Assembly: GCA_025363475.1 (NCBI GenBank) | Contig: JANYDS010000053.1 | Location: 1-64,000 of the forward strand | Source of the DNA: Terriglobia bacterium | GTDB lineage: Bacteria > Acidobacteriota > Terriglobia > Bryobacterales > Bryobacteraceae | DNA: 64,000 nt | Reading direction: 5' to 3' | In this document: in pieces, positions 1 through 7,725 of the stretch | How positions within the stretch are numbered: the first letter of the stretch is position 1 | Layout: the number at the start of each line of letters is the position of its first letter | The notes under the pieces: model-generated | What the model was told of the DNA's origin: nothing | Database searches by the model: none | The model's input: the letters and a program-made list of their open reading frames with translations, nothing else | Made by a program: the position numbers and the translations under genes

Positions 1-979
1 CCACCGCCACGGTCTTGCGGTCCGGTGAAAACTGCAGGTTGGCCATATCGCCCGCATCGCCCACCGTCCCGAGTCGCTTACCGGCACGATCCAGCCACGT
101 CAAACGCACGTCGTTCAAGGCGCCTTCCTGATATACCAGCACTCCGTTGGCGGAAACGGAGAATTCGCCCAAACCGTTGATGCCACGGCTTATCTGCACC
201 GACTCGGCAACGGGTACCGCTTCTCCTGTAAACGCCAGGCGCTTCCCGTCGAACGGCCTCGCTACCAGGGTGCTGCCGCGCATGAACAACAGATGTCCCT
301 GCGCGTAGATGGCAAAGCTGTTGGTGGTGTCGAGAAGCGTCCGGTCTTCCCCCGAGTCCAGCGAACCGAGCCGGATGTTTGGAGCGGGGCCACCAGCACC
401 AGCCAGGTAAAGAAAATGCCGCCCGTCCGGGAGGAACCAGGGAAACCGGTGGCTCGGCACCTTCCTATCAACGCGGGTAACCGGACGCGCGGTGCCGCCG
501 GATGCGGAGATCTGCTGTAGGTCGCCAGCGTTCGTCGGTGCAAAGACGATGACACCGTCCTGGTTCCACGTTCCACCGCGAGCGGCCGGCGCATCCGCAA
601 GCGCCGTCGCGGGACCGCCTGAGATATCCATCTTCTTCAGCTTTCCCGCGGCGAAAAAGCCGATCGTTTTGTTGTCCGGCGACCAGAAGGGAAAGCTCGC
701 ATTATCGGTCCCAGCCAGCGGTTGTGCGGTCAGGGAATCGAGCGGACGGAGCCAGAGCTGGGTCTTGCCGTCAGCCGAAATGGCCTGGAAGACGACTCGC
801 CTGCCATCGGGTGAAATGGCTGGGGGCGAAGCGTTTCCGGCGGGGAAGCTGCTCTTTTCCGGCGGCGCAAGGGTGAAACGCGTCAAAGGAATTTCCAGGG
901 GCTTCTCGCGGAAATGGACGAAAGCAAGCGCGACCGCAACGAGCGCGAAGACCGCCGCCGCAATCCAACCGATTCGACC
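1..979 (-). CDS. TM segment and PD40/TolB-like beta-propeller: C-terminal part of a frameshifted Ser/Thr kinase (partial)
   Basis: Translating the minus strand one base out of phase with the upstream kinase gives an open frame from about 979 to the window edge. It begins with a hydrophobic membrane segment (I-G-W-I-A-A-A-V-F-A-L-V-A-V-A-L), then a juxtamembrane stretch and repeated propeller blades of the type A-I-S-P-D-G-R, F-W-S-P-D-N-K and W-F-L-P-D-G-R-H-F. That is the standard C-terminal architecture of acidobacterial receptor kinases (kinase, single membrane helix, extracytoplasmic PD40 propeller). A TGA at 980-982 closes this frame just upstream and no good start codon follows it, so it is not an independent gene. 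The gene continues beyond position 1. Either a real inactivating frameshift or an assembly error would explain the split. Confidence 0.75.
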
Positions 980-1796
980 TCACCTGCTGAACTTCGACGG
1001 CGGCTCCTTCTTCCAGCAGGGCCATCGCATCGCCGATGTCCCGCAGCCGCTTCTTCGGGTCTTTCTCCAGACACCGTCGCAGCAACCGCCGAGTCTTCGC
1101 CGCCACCAAAGTCAGATCCGGTTCTTCCTTGAGAACCGCCGCCAGCGAATCCGTTATCGTGGCGCCTTCGAACAACCGCTTCCCTGTGAGCATTTCGTAA
1201 AGCACTACACCGAACGCCCAAATATCCGCGCGCTTATCAACAGCCAGACCCCGCGCCTGTTCAGGAGCCATATATCCCGCAGTGCCCAGAATCATGCCTG
1301 CGATTGACAGCATGGTGGGCGAATCCGGCCCATATTCGGCCGCCTCATTGGCCGCCTTCGCCAAACCGAAATCGAGAACCTTAACCGAGCCATCGGGCCG
1401 GATCTTAATATTCGCCGGTTTCAAATCACGATGAATGATGCCCTTCTCATGCGCCGCTTCCAGCGCATCGGCAATCTGTTTCGCGATCCCGAGAGCATCC
1501 TCCAAAGGAATCGGACCCTGTAAAATCCGTTCGGCCAGAGTCGGACCTTCTACCAACTCCATCACCAGATAATTCGGCCCGACATCAAACAACGTGCATA
1601 TATTCGGATGATTCAGCGCCGCAATGGCCCGCGCTTCGCGCTCAAAGCGATCCGTAAACTGCGCCGCCGAAACCTTGATCGCAACATCACGACCCAGTCG
1701 CGGATCACGGGCTTTCCACACTTCCCCCATCCCGCCTTTGCCCAGGGCAGAGACGACCTCATAGTGCCCGAGTTTCGCGCCAGGAGCGAGGGACAT
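771..1796 (-). CDS. Eukaryotic-like serine/threonine protein kinase, N-terminal kinase domain
   Basis: A complete Hanks-type kinase domain occupies residues 12 to about 270. The glycine loop L-G-K-G-G-M-G-E-V-W is at 18-27, the ATP-binding Lys41 sits in V-A-I-K, the catalytic loop H-R-D-L-K-P-A-N is at 122-129, D-F-G is at 142-144, and an activation segment ends in G-T-A-G-Y-M-A-P-E. All residues needed for phosphotransfer are present. From about residue 272 the frame turns into low-quality Arg/Cys-rich sequence, because the expected membrane helix and propeller continue in a neighbouring frame (positions 1-979). The family phosphorylates cytoplasmic proteins in response to an unknown outside signal. 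The STAS protein gene lies 42 bp upstream on the same strand, so the two may be cotranscribed, but a regulatory link is only inference. Confidence 0.9.
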   Translation of the reverse strand: MSLAPGAKLGHYEVVSALGKGGMGEVWKARDPRLGRDVAIKVSAAQFTDRFEREARAIAALNHPNICTLFDVGPNYLVMELVEGPTLAERILQGPIPLEDALGIAKQIADALEAAHEKGIIHRDLKPANIKIRPDGSVKVLDFGLAKAANEAAEYGPDSPTMLSIAGMILGTAGYMAPEQARGLAVDKRADIWAFGVVLYEMLTGKRLFEGATITDSLAAVLKEEPDLTLVAAKTRRLLRRCLEKDPKKRLRDIGDAMALLEEGAAVEVQQVRSNRLDCGGGLRARCGRACFRPFPREAPGNSFDAFHPCAAGKEQLPRRKRFAPSHFTRWQASRLPGHFG

Positions 1797-1838
1797 GTTC
1801 AGCGGGGTCCAGTGGTGTCAGACACGTGAAAGGGAGAG

Positions 1839-2183
1839 TTATGCGAAGCTTTGTACCGCGTGCGCCTCGTCTTCATGGACATCAAATACCGTATAAAGTT
1901 TAGTGATCTGCAACAGATCCTTCACACGTTTGGTCAGGCTCAACAACTTCATCGCGCCGCCCGCATTCGCTACCGAAGTGAAACCGGCCACCAGTTCGCC
2001 GATGCCGGAGCTGTCAATGTATGTAACATCGCCCAGATTCAGCAGAATATTCTTGTGTCCGCCGATCACCAGTTCGCGCATGGCATCGCGAAGGACGCTC
2101 GAGCCTTCGCCCAGAGTGATTCTACCGGAAACGTCAATCACCGTTACATTACCCGACTGGCGGGTATTTAGTTTCACGCTCAT
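1839..2183 (-). CDS. STAS-domain anti-sigma factor antagonist (SpoIIAA/RsbV-like)
   Basis: This 114-residue protein is a single STAS domain. The motif Y-I-D-S-S-G-I-G-E-L at residues 55-64 holds the conserved Ser58/Ser59, the phosphorylation site in SpoIIAA-type antagonists. Such proteins bind an anti-sigma kinase in a phosphorylation-dependent way and so release a sigma factor. No cognate RsbW-type kinase gene is adjacent; the next gene downstream is a Hanks-type Ser/Thr kinase, which could plausibly act on the serine, but nothing in the sequence proves it. Size and motif fit the family well. A purine-rich stretch about 13 bases before the ATG may serve as the ribosome binding site. Confidence 0.9.
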   Translation of the reverse strand: MSVKLNTRQSGNVTVIDVSGRITLGEGSSVLRDAMRELVIGGHKNILLNLGDVTYIDSSGIGELVAGFTSVANAGGAMKLLSLTKRVKDLLQITKLYTVFDVHEDEAHAVQSFA

Positions 2184-2282
2184 GAATTTGTAGACTTCCT
2201 TATCCTTTTGGACAGCATCTGTTGGGGGCCAACCCGCCTAAGTTTACAGGATAACCGCCCCGGCCGGACAAAAGACAGGGTA

Positions 2283-4082
2283 TCACTCGGCATGCAGGCC
2301 AATGGGCGGAAAATACTCGCCCTTCAATTCTCTGTGCCAGTAATCGCCGGTCTGGCGGCGCTCGTCTGGGGTTGTAAAACGGTATTCATAAAGTTCCGCC
2401 CGAATCAGTTTCGGCGGCTTCGCCGGGAATGGATTCTGCTCCACCAGGTCCAGCACGGGCGCTGAGCCGTGCAGCAGCTGCGCCATGAAGTGCAGCAGCC
2501 ACGGGTTCTGGCGGTAGTTGCCCAGCGCGGCAAACCACAGCTGCCAGTCGAGGCGCGGCTGATGCGGAGCCACCCAGCGCGGGGCCCGGGTCAGCGGCCC
2601 TGGTTTGTCTTTGAAAACGTAGGGCTTCCACACCACGCCGTCATCAGAACCCTCAATGGAAAGTTCGGGCCGCGTGGTGGTCATGCTGGCAAAGAGTCCG
2701 TAAGGATTCACGATGCCAAATGCAGACACCCGGGTCACTGCATCTTTGAGAAGCGCAGGCACGCCGGCGCCGAACATTCCGGCAAGCTGCGTAAATGAAG
2801 CAATCAGAATGACGGCGAACAGCGCGGCAGTCGCGCGCCGATTCGGTTTCGGCAGCAAACGTTTCGGCTTCGACAACACTGCGGGTTTTGCCGCGCTCCC
2901 AATCAGCGTGTCATCGAACAGGAATAGACAGAGTGCAATCGTCAACAGGTTGAAGAACGTGTAATTGCCCGTGAGGATGATGAGGACCTGCAGCAGAATG
3001 ATCCCGGCTCCCGCGATCTGCTTCAGCTTTCGCGGACCGAATATGAGGAACGGCAGCACCAGTTCGACAGCGAAAACCAGTAACCCGGACAATTTCTGGA
3101 ACCACATCGGCAACTGAACCATGTACCACGCAAGCGGCGTAGGCAGGGGCTGGGTCTGGTAGTGGAACGCCAGCGCCGTCAGATTGCGCCAGGTGATGTC
3201 GTGACTCAGCAGCTTGACTGCGCCCGATTCGAACATGAGGCGAAACAACAGCCATTGAAAGAGCCAGACGCGTATACGCGAGGGCCGCAGAAATATGGCG
3301 AGGAACCCGGCTTCGAGAAGCAGGAAATCCCACTGATAGCCCATGAAGATCTGGCCGCCGTTGACCACCGACAGATAGTAGATAAACAGCACCACAAATG
3401 CCGAACGCTGACCGGCAGTAAAGGGCCGCGCGATGGCCGCAACAACTGCAATCAGCGCTCCGCCCCACACGATGGTGACCATCGCAATATCGCTGTGTGC
3501 CCACCAGAAAAGACTCGGGGCCAGCCAGTAGCCGGAAGTTCCATACTGCCGGGCAACTTCGCGGAAGAATTCCCCTGCGGGCTGAATGCCCTGTTCACCG
3601 ATCAGGCCTCGGACCTGACGGCCAAAAGAGGCAAAAGCAATCACGTAGATGACAGCCAGCGAGCGCAGGAACCAGGCGGATGAAGTCTGGTAACGCGACG
3701 GTCTTGGGCTTGCACTCCACAGCGCACGCGTCACCTGATAAGCCGCGTTCCGGTGTGCCGCCACCTGCTGGTAACCCCATTCCGCAATTGCCGCGAAAAA
3801 AGGTACGCGGTAGAACAGTGCAAGCAGCCAGCTGCGTCCAGGCAGCAAGCCGTTGAGCTGGAAAACGGCTTCTGCTCCACGGTAGATATTGGCGCCGGAG
3901 ATGAAGTGAACAGCCTTCTGGAAATCCTCGCGAGAAATGCCAGGGAAGCGTCCGGCTGCCGACTGATACGGGACGTATTCGACGCTGTCGCCGGTCAGTG
4001 CCTGCCAGTATCCGACCCACGCCCGGCAGAAAGTGCAATCGCCATCGAAGACGAGGACGGGGCGGGTTTGATTACCAGACAC
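2283..4082 (-). CDS. DCC-family thiol-disulfide domain fused to lipase maturation factor-like membrane protein
   Basis: The N-terminus carries the DCC/DUF393 signature V-F-D-G-D-C-T-F-C with a C-x-x-C pair at residues 16 and 19 from the chosen start, followed by about 110 residues of that fold. The remainder is a multi-pass membrane region resembling lipase maturation factor (LMF1) and HTTM proteins, including segments such as G-Y-Q-W-D-F-L-L-L-E-A-G and W-L-L-F-R-L-M-F. LMF1 helps lipases fold in the eukaryotic ER; the bacterial role is unknown, and a redox or folding role in the envelope is inference. I chose the GTG at 4082 (599 residues) because a longer in-frame ATG at 4160 would overlap the divergent gene that starts at 4129. 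No clear Shine-Dalgarno is visible for either start. Confidence 0.8.
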   Translation of the reverse strand: MSGNQTRPVLVFDGDCTFCRAWVGYWQALTGDSVEYVPYQSAAGRFPGISREDFQKAVHFISGANIYRGAEAVFQLNGLLPGRSWLLALFYRVPFFAAIAEWGYQQVAAHRNAAYQVTRALWSASPRPSRYQTSSAWFLRSLAVIYVIAFASFGRQVRGLIGEQGIQPAGEFFREVARQYGTSGYWLAPSLFWWAHSDIAMVTIVWGGALIAVVAAIARPFTAGQRSAFVVLFIYYLSVVNGGQIFMGYQWDFLLLEAGFLAIFLRPSRIRVWLFQWLLFRLMFESGAVKLLSHDITWRNLTALAFHYQTQPLPTPLAWYMVQLPMWFQKLSGLLVFAVELVLPFLIFGPRKLKQIAGAGIILLQVLIILTGNYTFFNLLTIALCLFLFDDTLIGSAAKPAVLSKPKRLLPKPNRRATAALFAVILIASFTQLAGMFGAGVPALLKDAVTRVSAFGIVNPYGLFASMTTTRPELSIEGSDDGVVWKPYVFKDKPGPLTRAPRWVAPHQPRLDWQLWFAALGNYRQNPWLLHFMAQLLHGSAPVLDLVEQNPFPAKPPKLIRAELYEYRFTTPDERRQTGDYWHRELKGEYFPPIGLHAE

Positions 4083-4128
4083 TTTTCGATTACAGCAAAC
4101 CGTTTCGTAATGCGATATCTTTATCTGG

Positions 4129-5295
4129 ATGTCACACGTTACTCTTTCGCCACGTCTCACGCGCCGGAACGCTCTCAGCCTGCTGGGTCTCGGGGCCGCC
4201 GCAACCGCTCTGCCTCAGTTCGCATCCGGGGCTGCACCCTCATTTCCCCAAGGTGCCGTGATCCGCACCGTCCTCAAGGACTACGCGCCGGAAGACCTGG
4301 CCGGGGGGGCGACACTATTCCACGAACACATGTCGTTCGCCACGGATTTCATGACCCGCTGGGGCCAGTATTCGCGCGACGCCCGGCAGGCAAACATGGT
4401 GGGCGCACCCAGACCTGCCAACGCCCCGCAGCCCGGTGCCGCTCGTGCAGGCGCACCGCCGCCGCCAGCACCCCCGTCCCCCGCAGGCACTTACTTCACC
4501 CTCGATGCCGACCTCATGACTGAGGAAATGCGCATCGCAAAAAGTGAAGGTATCGCCTGCCTGGTCGATGGCGGACACCCTGACATGGGCCGCGACATTA
4601 ATTTCCTGAAGAAGATTTCCCAGCAATCCGGCCTGCCCATCGTAGCTGGCGGCGGCTTCTATTCCCAGCCGTTTTATCCCAAAGAAATCGCCACCATGAG
4701 CGAAGACCAAATCGTTCAGGCTCTCGTAAAACAGACGGAAGACGACCCCATCGGAGTCTTCGGCGAAATTGGTTCCTGGGACAACATCACGAAAGATGAG
4801 CGTAAAGTCTTCCGCGCCATCGGTCGTGCGCACGTCTTGACCGGCCTTTCCATCTTTACCCACACGGGAATCCCCGGCAAATCAGCCCTGGAGCAACTCG
4901 ATATCCTGGAAGACGCGGGCGTAAATCCTAACCGTGTAGTCATCGGCCACGTCGGAAATCTGGTGGACCCCATGATCGACGTCCACCGTGCCATCTGCCG
5001 TCGCGGTGCCTTCATCGGCTTCGACCGTCAGGGCGGTAACGGCGATGCCCAGCAGATCCCCATGGTGATGGGTCTTATTGAGGCCGGCTACGCCGATAAC
5101 CTGATGTTCGCTTCAGATCTTTCGTCCCCGAACCAGTTGAAAAAGAACAAAGGCGACGGCTACTCGAAAACCCTCAACGTCTTCGTACCCAAGGTCAAGG
5201 CGGCGGGCGCAACGGACGAAGTGCTCCACGGAATCATGGTCGATAATCCGCGCCGTTTCCTGGCTTTTGTTCCGAAGAAACCCCGCAAGGTTTAA
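4129..5295 (+). CDS. Tat-exported phosphotriesterase-like metal hydrolase
   Basis: The 388-residue product starts with a twin-arginine signal (T-R-R-N-A-L-S-L-L-G-L-G followed by a hydrophobic stretch and an Ala-rich cleavage region near residue 35). The amidohydrolase-superfamily metal ligands of the phosphotriesterase family follow in order: H-E-H-M at 65-68, a G-E-I-G segment where a bridging Glu replaces the carboxylated Lys in some subgroups, F-T-H-T-G-I-P-G, V-I-G-H-V-G-N and F-A-S-D. Most family members hydrolyse lactones or esters rather than organophosphates, so the substrate is unknown. An unusual Pro/Ala-rich insertion lies at residues 92-120 between the first strand and the rest of the barrel. 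The gene diverges from the DCC-LMF gene and overlaps the end of the convergent cytochrome gene by 4 bp. Confidence 0.85.
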   Translation: MSHVTLSPRLTRRNALSLLGLGAAATALPQFASGAAPSFPQGAVIRTVLKDYAPEDLAGGATLFHEHMSFATDFMTRWGQYSRDARQANMVGAPRPANAPQPGAARAGAPPPPAPPSPAGTYFTLDADLMTEEMRIAKSEGIACLVDGGHPDMGRDINFLKKISQQSGLPIVAGGGFYSQPFYPKEIATMSEDQIVQALVKQTEDDPIGVFGEIGSWDNITKDERKVFRAIGRAHVLTGLSIFTHTGIPGKSALEQLDILEDAGVNPNRVVIGHVGNLVDPMIDVHRAICRRGAFIGFDRQGGNGDAQQIPMVMGLIEAGYADNLMFASDLSSPNQLKKNKGDGYSKTLNVFVPKVKAAGATDEVLHGIMVDNPRRFLAFVPKKPRKV

Positions 5296-6035
5296 GGCTT
5301 GCTGACGGCGCGCAGGAACACGAGAATCAACTCCAGTTCCTGTTCGCTGTAAGGCTTCAGCATGTCAGCGTGCTTCCACGCGCTATCCGCTTTGAAGGTG
5401 ATCGAACCTTTGGCGAAGGTTCGCAGCACCGGCGGCGGAGTCGTCAGATCGTATACCTTCGGCTGTGCACCGTTCTTGTCCAGAGCAAGAGCCGGAAACG
5501 TATCTCCCTCTGCTGTTGCTGTTTCCAGTTCAGGCGTCTTGATTTGTACTAACTCCGCAAGATTCGCCGGAATCGTCTTCAGAGGCAGAGTAACAGGAAA
5601 GCCAAGTCCGTCCGCCTGATGGCAGACCGAACAACGCGTCATACCGCGCACCTGGTCCGCGAAATACTCGCGCCCCTTCTGCGCTTCAGCCGAAAGCTTG
5701 GGACGCACGGGCCCGGCCCCTAAATTTGGATTCGCAGGCGGAGTGACACCATTCAGGCTGTCCACATACGCCACCACTGCCAGCAAATCAGCGCGCTCCA
5801 TGGTGCCAAACGCAGGCATGCCGGTATGCGGTATTCCCAACCGGACTACCTGCATCACATAAGCATCGTCAAACCCGCGCGCGGCCACACGTGGCGCACC
5901 TCCGGCAGTGCCACCCACCCCATGGCAGTAACCTGTGCCGCAGGTCTTGTTGTAAATATCAAGCCCCTTTGTGACTGCGGCATTCTGACCGAAACAAACC
6001 GCTGAAAACATGACGAACAGAAGAACGCGCTTCAC
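5292..6035 (-). CDS. Secreted c-type cytochrome with two haem sites, partner of the PQQ dehydrogenase
   Basis: This 247-residue protein begins with a short signal peptide ending near C-F-G-Q-N. Two cytochrome c modules follow. The first has C-G-T-G-Y-C-H at residues 32-38, a CX4CH spacing instead of CXXCH, with a likely distal Met in G-M-P-A-F-G. The second has a standard C-S-V-C-H at 135-139. The GTG start at 6035 lies inside the stop of the PQQ dehydrogenase gene (GTGA overlap), which indicates translational coupling. The pair most likely forms an oxidase chain: the periplasmic quinoprotein oxidises an alcohol or sugar and passes electrons to this cytochrome. The in-frame sequence upstream of 6035 lies inside the dehydrogenase gene and was not taken as coding. 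Confidence 0.85.
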   Translation of the reverse strand: MKRVLLFVMFSAVCFGQNAAVTKGLDIYNKTCGTGYCHGVGGTAGGAPRVAARGFDDAYVMQVVRLGIPHTGMPAFGTMERADLLAVVAYVDSLNGVTPPANPNLGAGPVRPKLSAEAQKGREYFADQVRGMTRCSVCHQADGLGFPVTLPLKTIPANLAELVQIKTPELETATAEGDTFPALALDKNGAQPKVYDLTTPPPVLRTFAKGSITFKADSAWKHADMLKPYSEQELELILVFLRAVSKP

Positions 6036-7696
6036 TTTACGTCCTCCGGCAGTGCGAATACAATCAAAGCCGAGCCGCCGCGCGGTGCAGGACCCTCTGT
6101 TGCCGCCCGTCCCAACCCGTTTCCCGCGATGGAACCCCAGCCTGTAGGTGTTGCAATATACTGCCGTCCGTTCACCGAATAACTCACCGCTGAACCCCGG
6201 TGGCCCGCACCTGTCTGGAAGTTCCACAACTTACTCCCGGTCCGGGCGTCAAGCGCAAAGAAATTCCCATCCGGATCGCCCGTAAACACTAAGTCTCCAG
6301 CCGTTGCCAGCATCGAAGCCAGCATCAGGTCCGGATACCGGACACTCCACTGCCGCTTCCCTGTAACCGGATCATACGCATCGATATGACTGTGGATTGA
6401 TTCTCCGGGCGGCGGGTCCGTACTCCAGCTCCCACCTAGAAACCCGCGCCCTTCCACCGCTTCCTGTTCGCGCGCAATCGAGTTACTGCACGTTTCGATC
6501 ACAGGTGTATACATAAGCCCCGTGCGCGGCGAATACGCCACCTGATTCCAGCTCTTGCCACCCGCCGGACCGGGGCAAATCAGAGTCGGCTTGTCTTCCA
6601 CCGGTTCATGACGGCCCAGTATCTTGCCATCCTCCGTCATCCCGGTCAGCCATGTGTGAAACTCCACAACAGGGTACACACCAATCAGTTCACCGTTGGT
6701 GCGATCAAGAACCCACGTATAGCCGCTCTTGTTGATATGAACCAGCAGCTTGCGCATACGGCCCTTAACCTCGCGGTCAATCAACAGGCATTCGTACGCA
6801 GAGTCGTAATCCCAAACGTCTTTGGGAATCTCCTGATAGTGCCATTTGATCTTGCCCGTATCGGCATCAAGCGCAACCACACTGCTGGTATAAAGATTCG
6901 CGCCTTCACCAACTCCTGAGAAACGATTATTGGCATACATATCCGAAGCCGCATTCCCCGTACCCCAATAAATCAGATTGAGCGAAGGGTCGAACGAACC
7001 CGTCATCCACGTAGCCCCGCCGCCAAAACGCCAGCTGTCACCCTTCCAGGTTTCATTACCCTTCTCGCCCGTGCCAGGGATCGTATAAAACCGCCACGCG
7101 AGGTGCCCGGTCTTCGCATCAAAAGCCGTAATGTATCCGCGGAAAGCACTGTCACCGCCAGCGCTGCCCACCACCACTTTGTCCTTCACCAGCAGCGGCG
7201 CGGCAGTAATGTTACAGCCGCACTGGCGGGCATCATTCACCGCCACCTTCCAGGCTTCTCTGCCTGTCTTCTGATCAATCGCCACAAGATAGCTGTCAAA
7301 CGTAGCAACAAAGACTTTGCCCGCGCCCACGGCCACACCGCGGTTCTGAATATTCCCGCTGGCATTGCGCGGCACTGGATATTTGTAATGCCACAGTACC
7401 TTGCCGGTCACCGCATCCGCTGCAAACACCTGCGCATGCGTGGTGGAAAGATAGAGCACACCATCAACCACAATCGGAGTGGATTGCAAACCCTGATCGT
7501 AATCGCCGGTCTGCAGCATCCATGCCGGAGCCAGCTTCTTCACATTCGAAGCATTCACCTGGTCAAGTGCGCTGTAACGCCAGGCAAGCGGCGTTCCGCC
7601 ATAAGAGGGCCAATCAGCTTTAGTCGCCCCGTCAGGCGCGGACGGGTTCTGCCCGTACAACGCCGAAAGCGCAAACAACAGCGGCAAATATCTCAT
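6032..7696 (-). CDS. PQQ-dependent periplasmic dehydrogenase (quinoprotein)
   Basis: The 554-residue product has a signal peptide (residues 1 to about 16, ending A-L-Y-G-Q) and the eight-bladed quinoprotein propeller with repeated A-x-D-x-x-T-G-K/R-x-x-W blade motifs, for example A-A-D-A-V-T-G-K-V-L-W and A-I-D-Q-K-T-G-R-E-A-W. The segment R-Q-C-G-C-N-I-T lies where alcohol-type quinoproteins carry a cysteine pair close to PQQ, but here the two cysteines are separated by Gly. The substrate, alcohol or sugar, cannot be decided from sequence. The stop overlaps the GTG start of the cytochrome c gene, so the two are expressed as a unit. Length matches the soluble single-domain class without its own haem domain. 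Confidence 0.9.
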   Translation of the reverse strand: MRYLPLLFALSALYGQNPSAPDGATKADWPSYGGTPLAWRYSALDQVNASNVKKLAPAWMLQTGDYDQGLQSTPIVVDGVLYLSTTHAQVFAADAVTGKVLWHYKYPVPRNASGNIQNRGVAVGAGKVFVATFDSYLVAIDQKTGREAWKVAVNDARQCGCNITAAPLLVKDKVVVGSAGGDSAFRGYITAFDAKTGHLAWRFYTIPGTGEKGNETWKGDSWRFGGGATWMTGSFDPSLNLIYWGTGNAASDMYANNRFSGVGEGANLYTSSVVALDADTGKIKWHYQEIPKDVWDYDSAYECLLIDREVKGRMRKLLVHINKSGYTWVLDRTNGELIGVYPVVEFHTWLTGMTEDGKILGRHEPVEDKPTLICPGPAGGKSWNQVAYSPRTGLMYTPVIETCSNSIAREQEAVEGRGFLGGSWSTDPPPGESIHSHIDAYDPVTGKRQWSVRYPDLMLASMLATAGDLVFTGDPDGNFFALDARTGSKLWNFQTGAGHRGSAVSYSVNGRQYIATPTGWGSIAGNGLGRAATEGPAPRGGSALIVFALPEDVK

Positions 7697-7725
7697 TGCC
7701 GGTGATTATATATGAATCGCAGATG

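Noticed and set aside
492-1307. Plus-strand open frame of 271 codons
   Set aside because: It is antisense to the kinase and propeller, is rich in Pro/Arg and matches no family; the opposite strand has strong kinase motifs.
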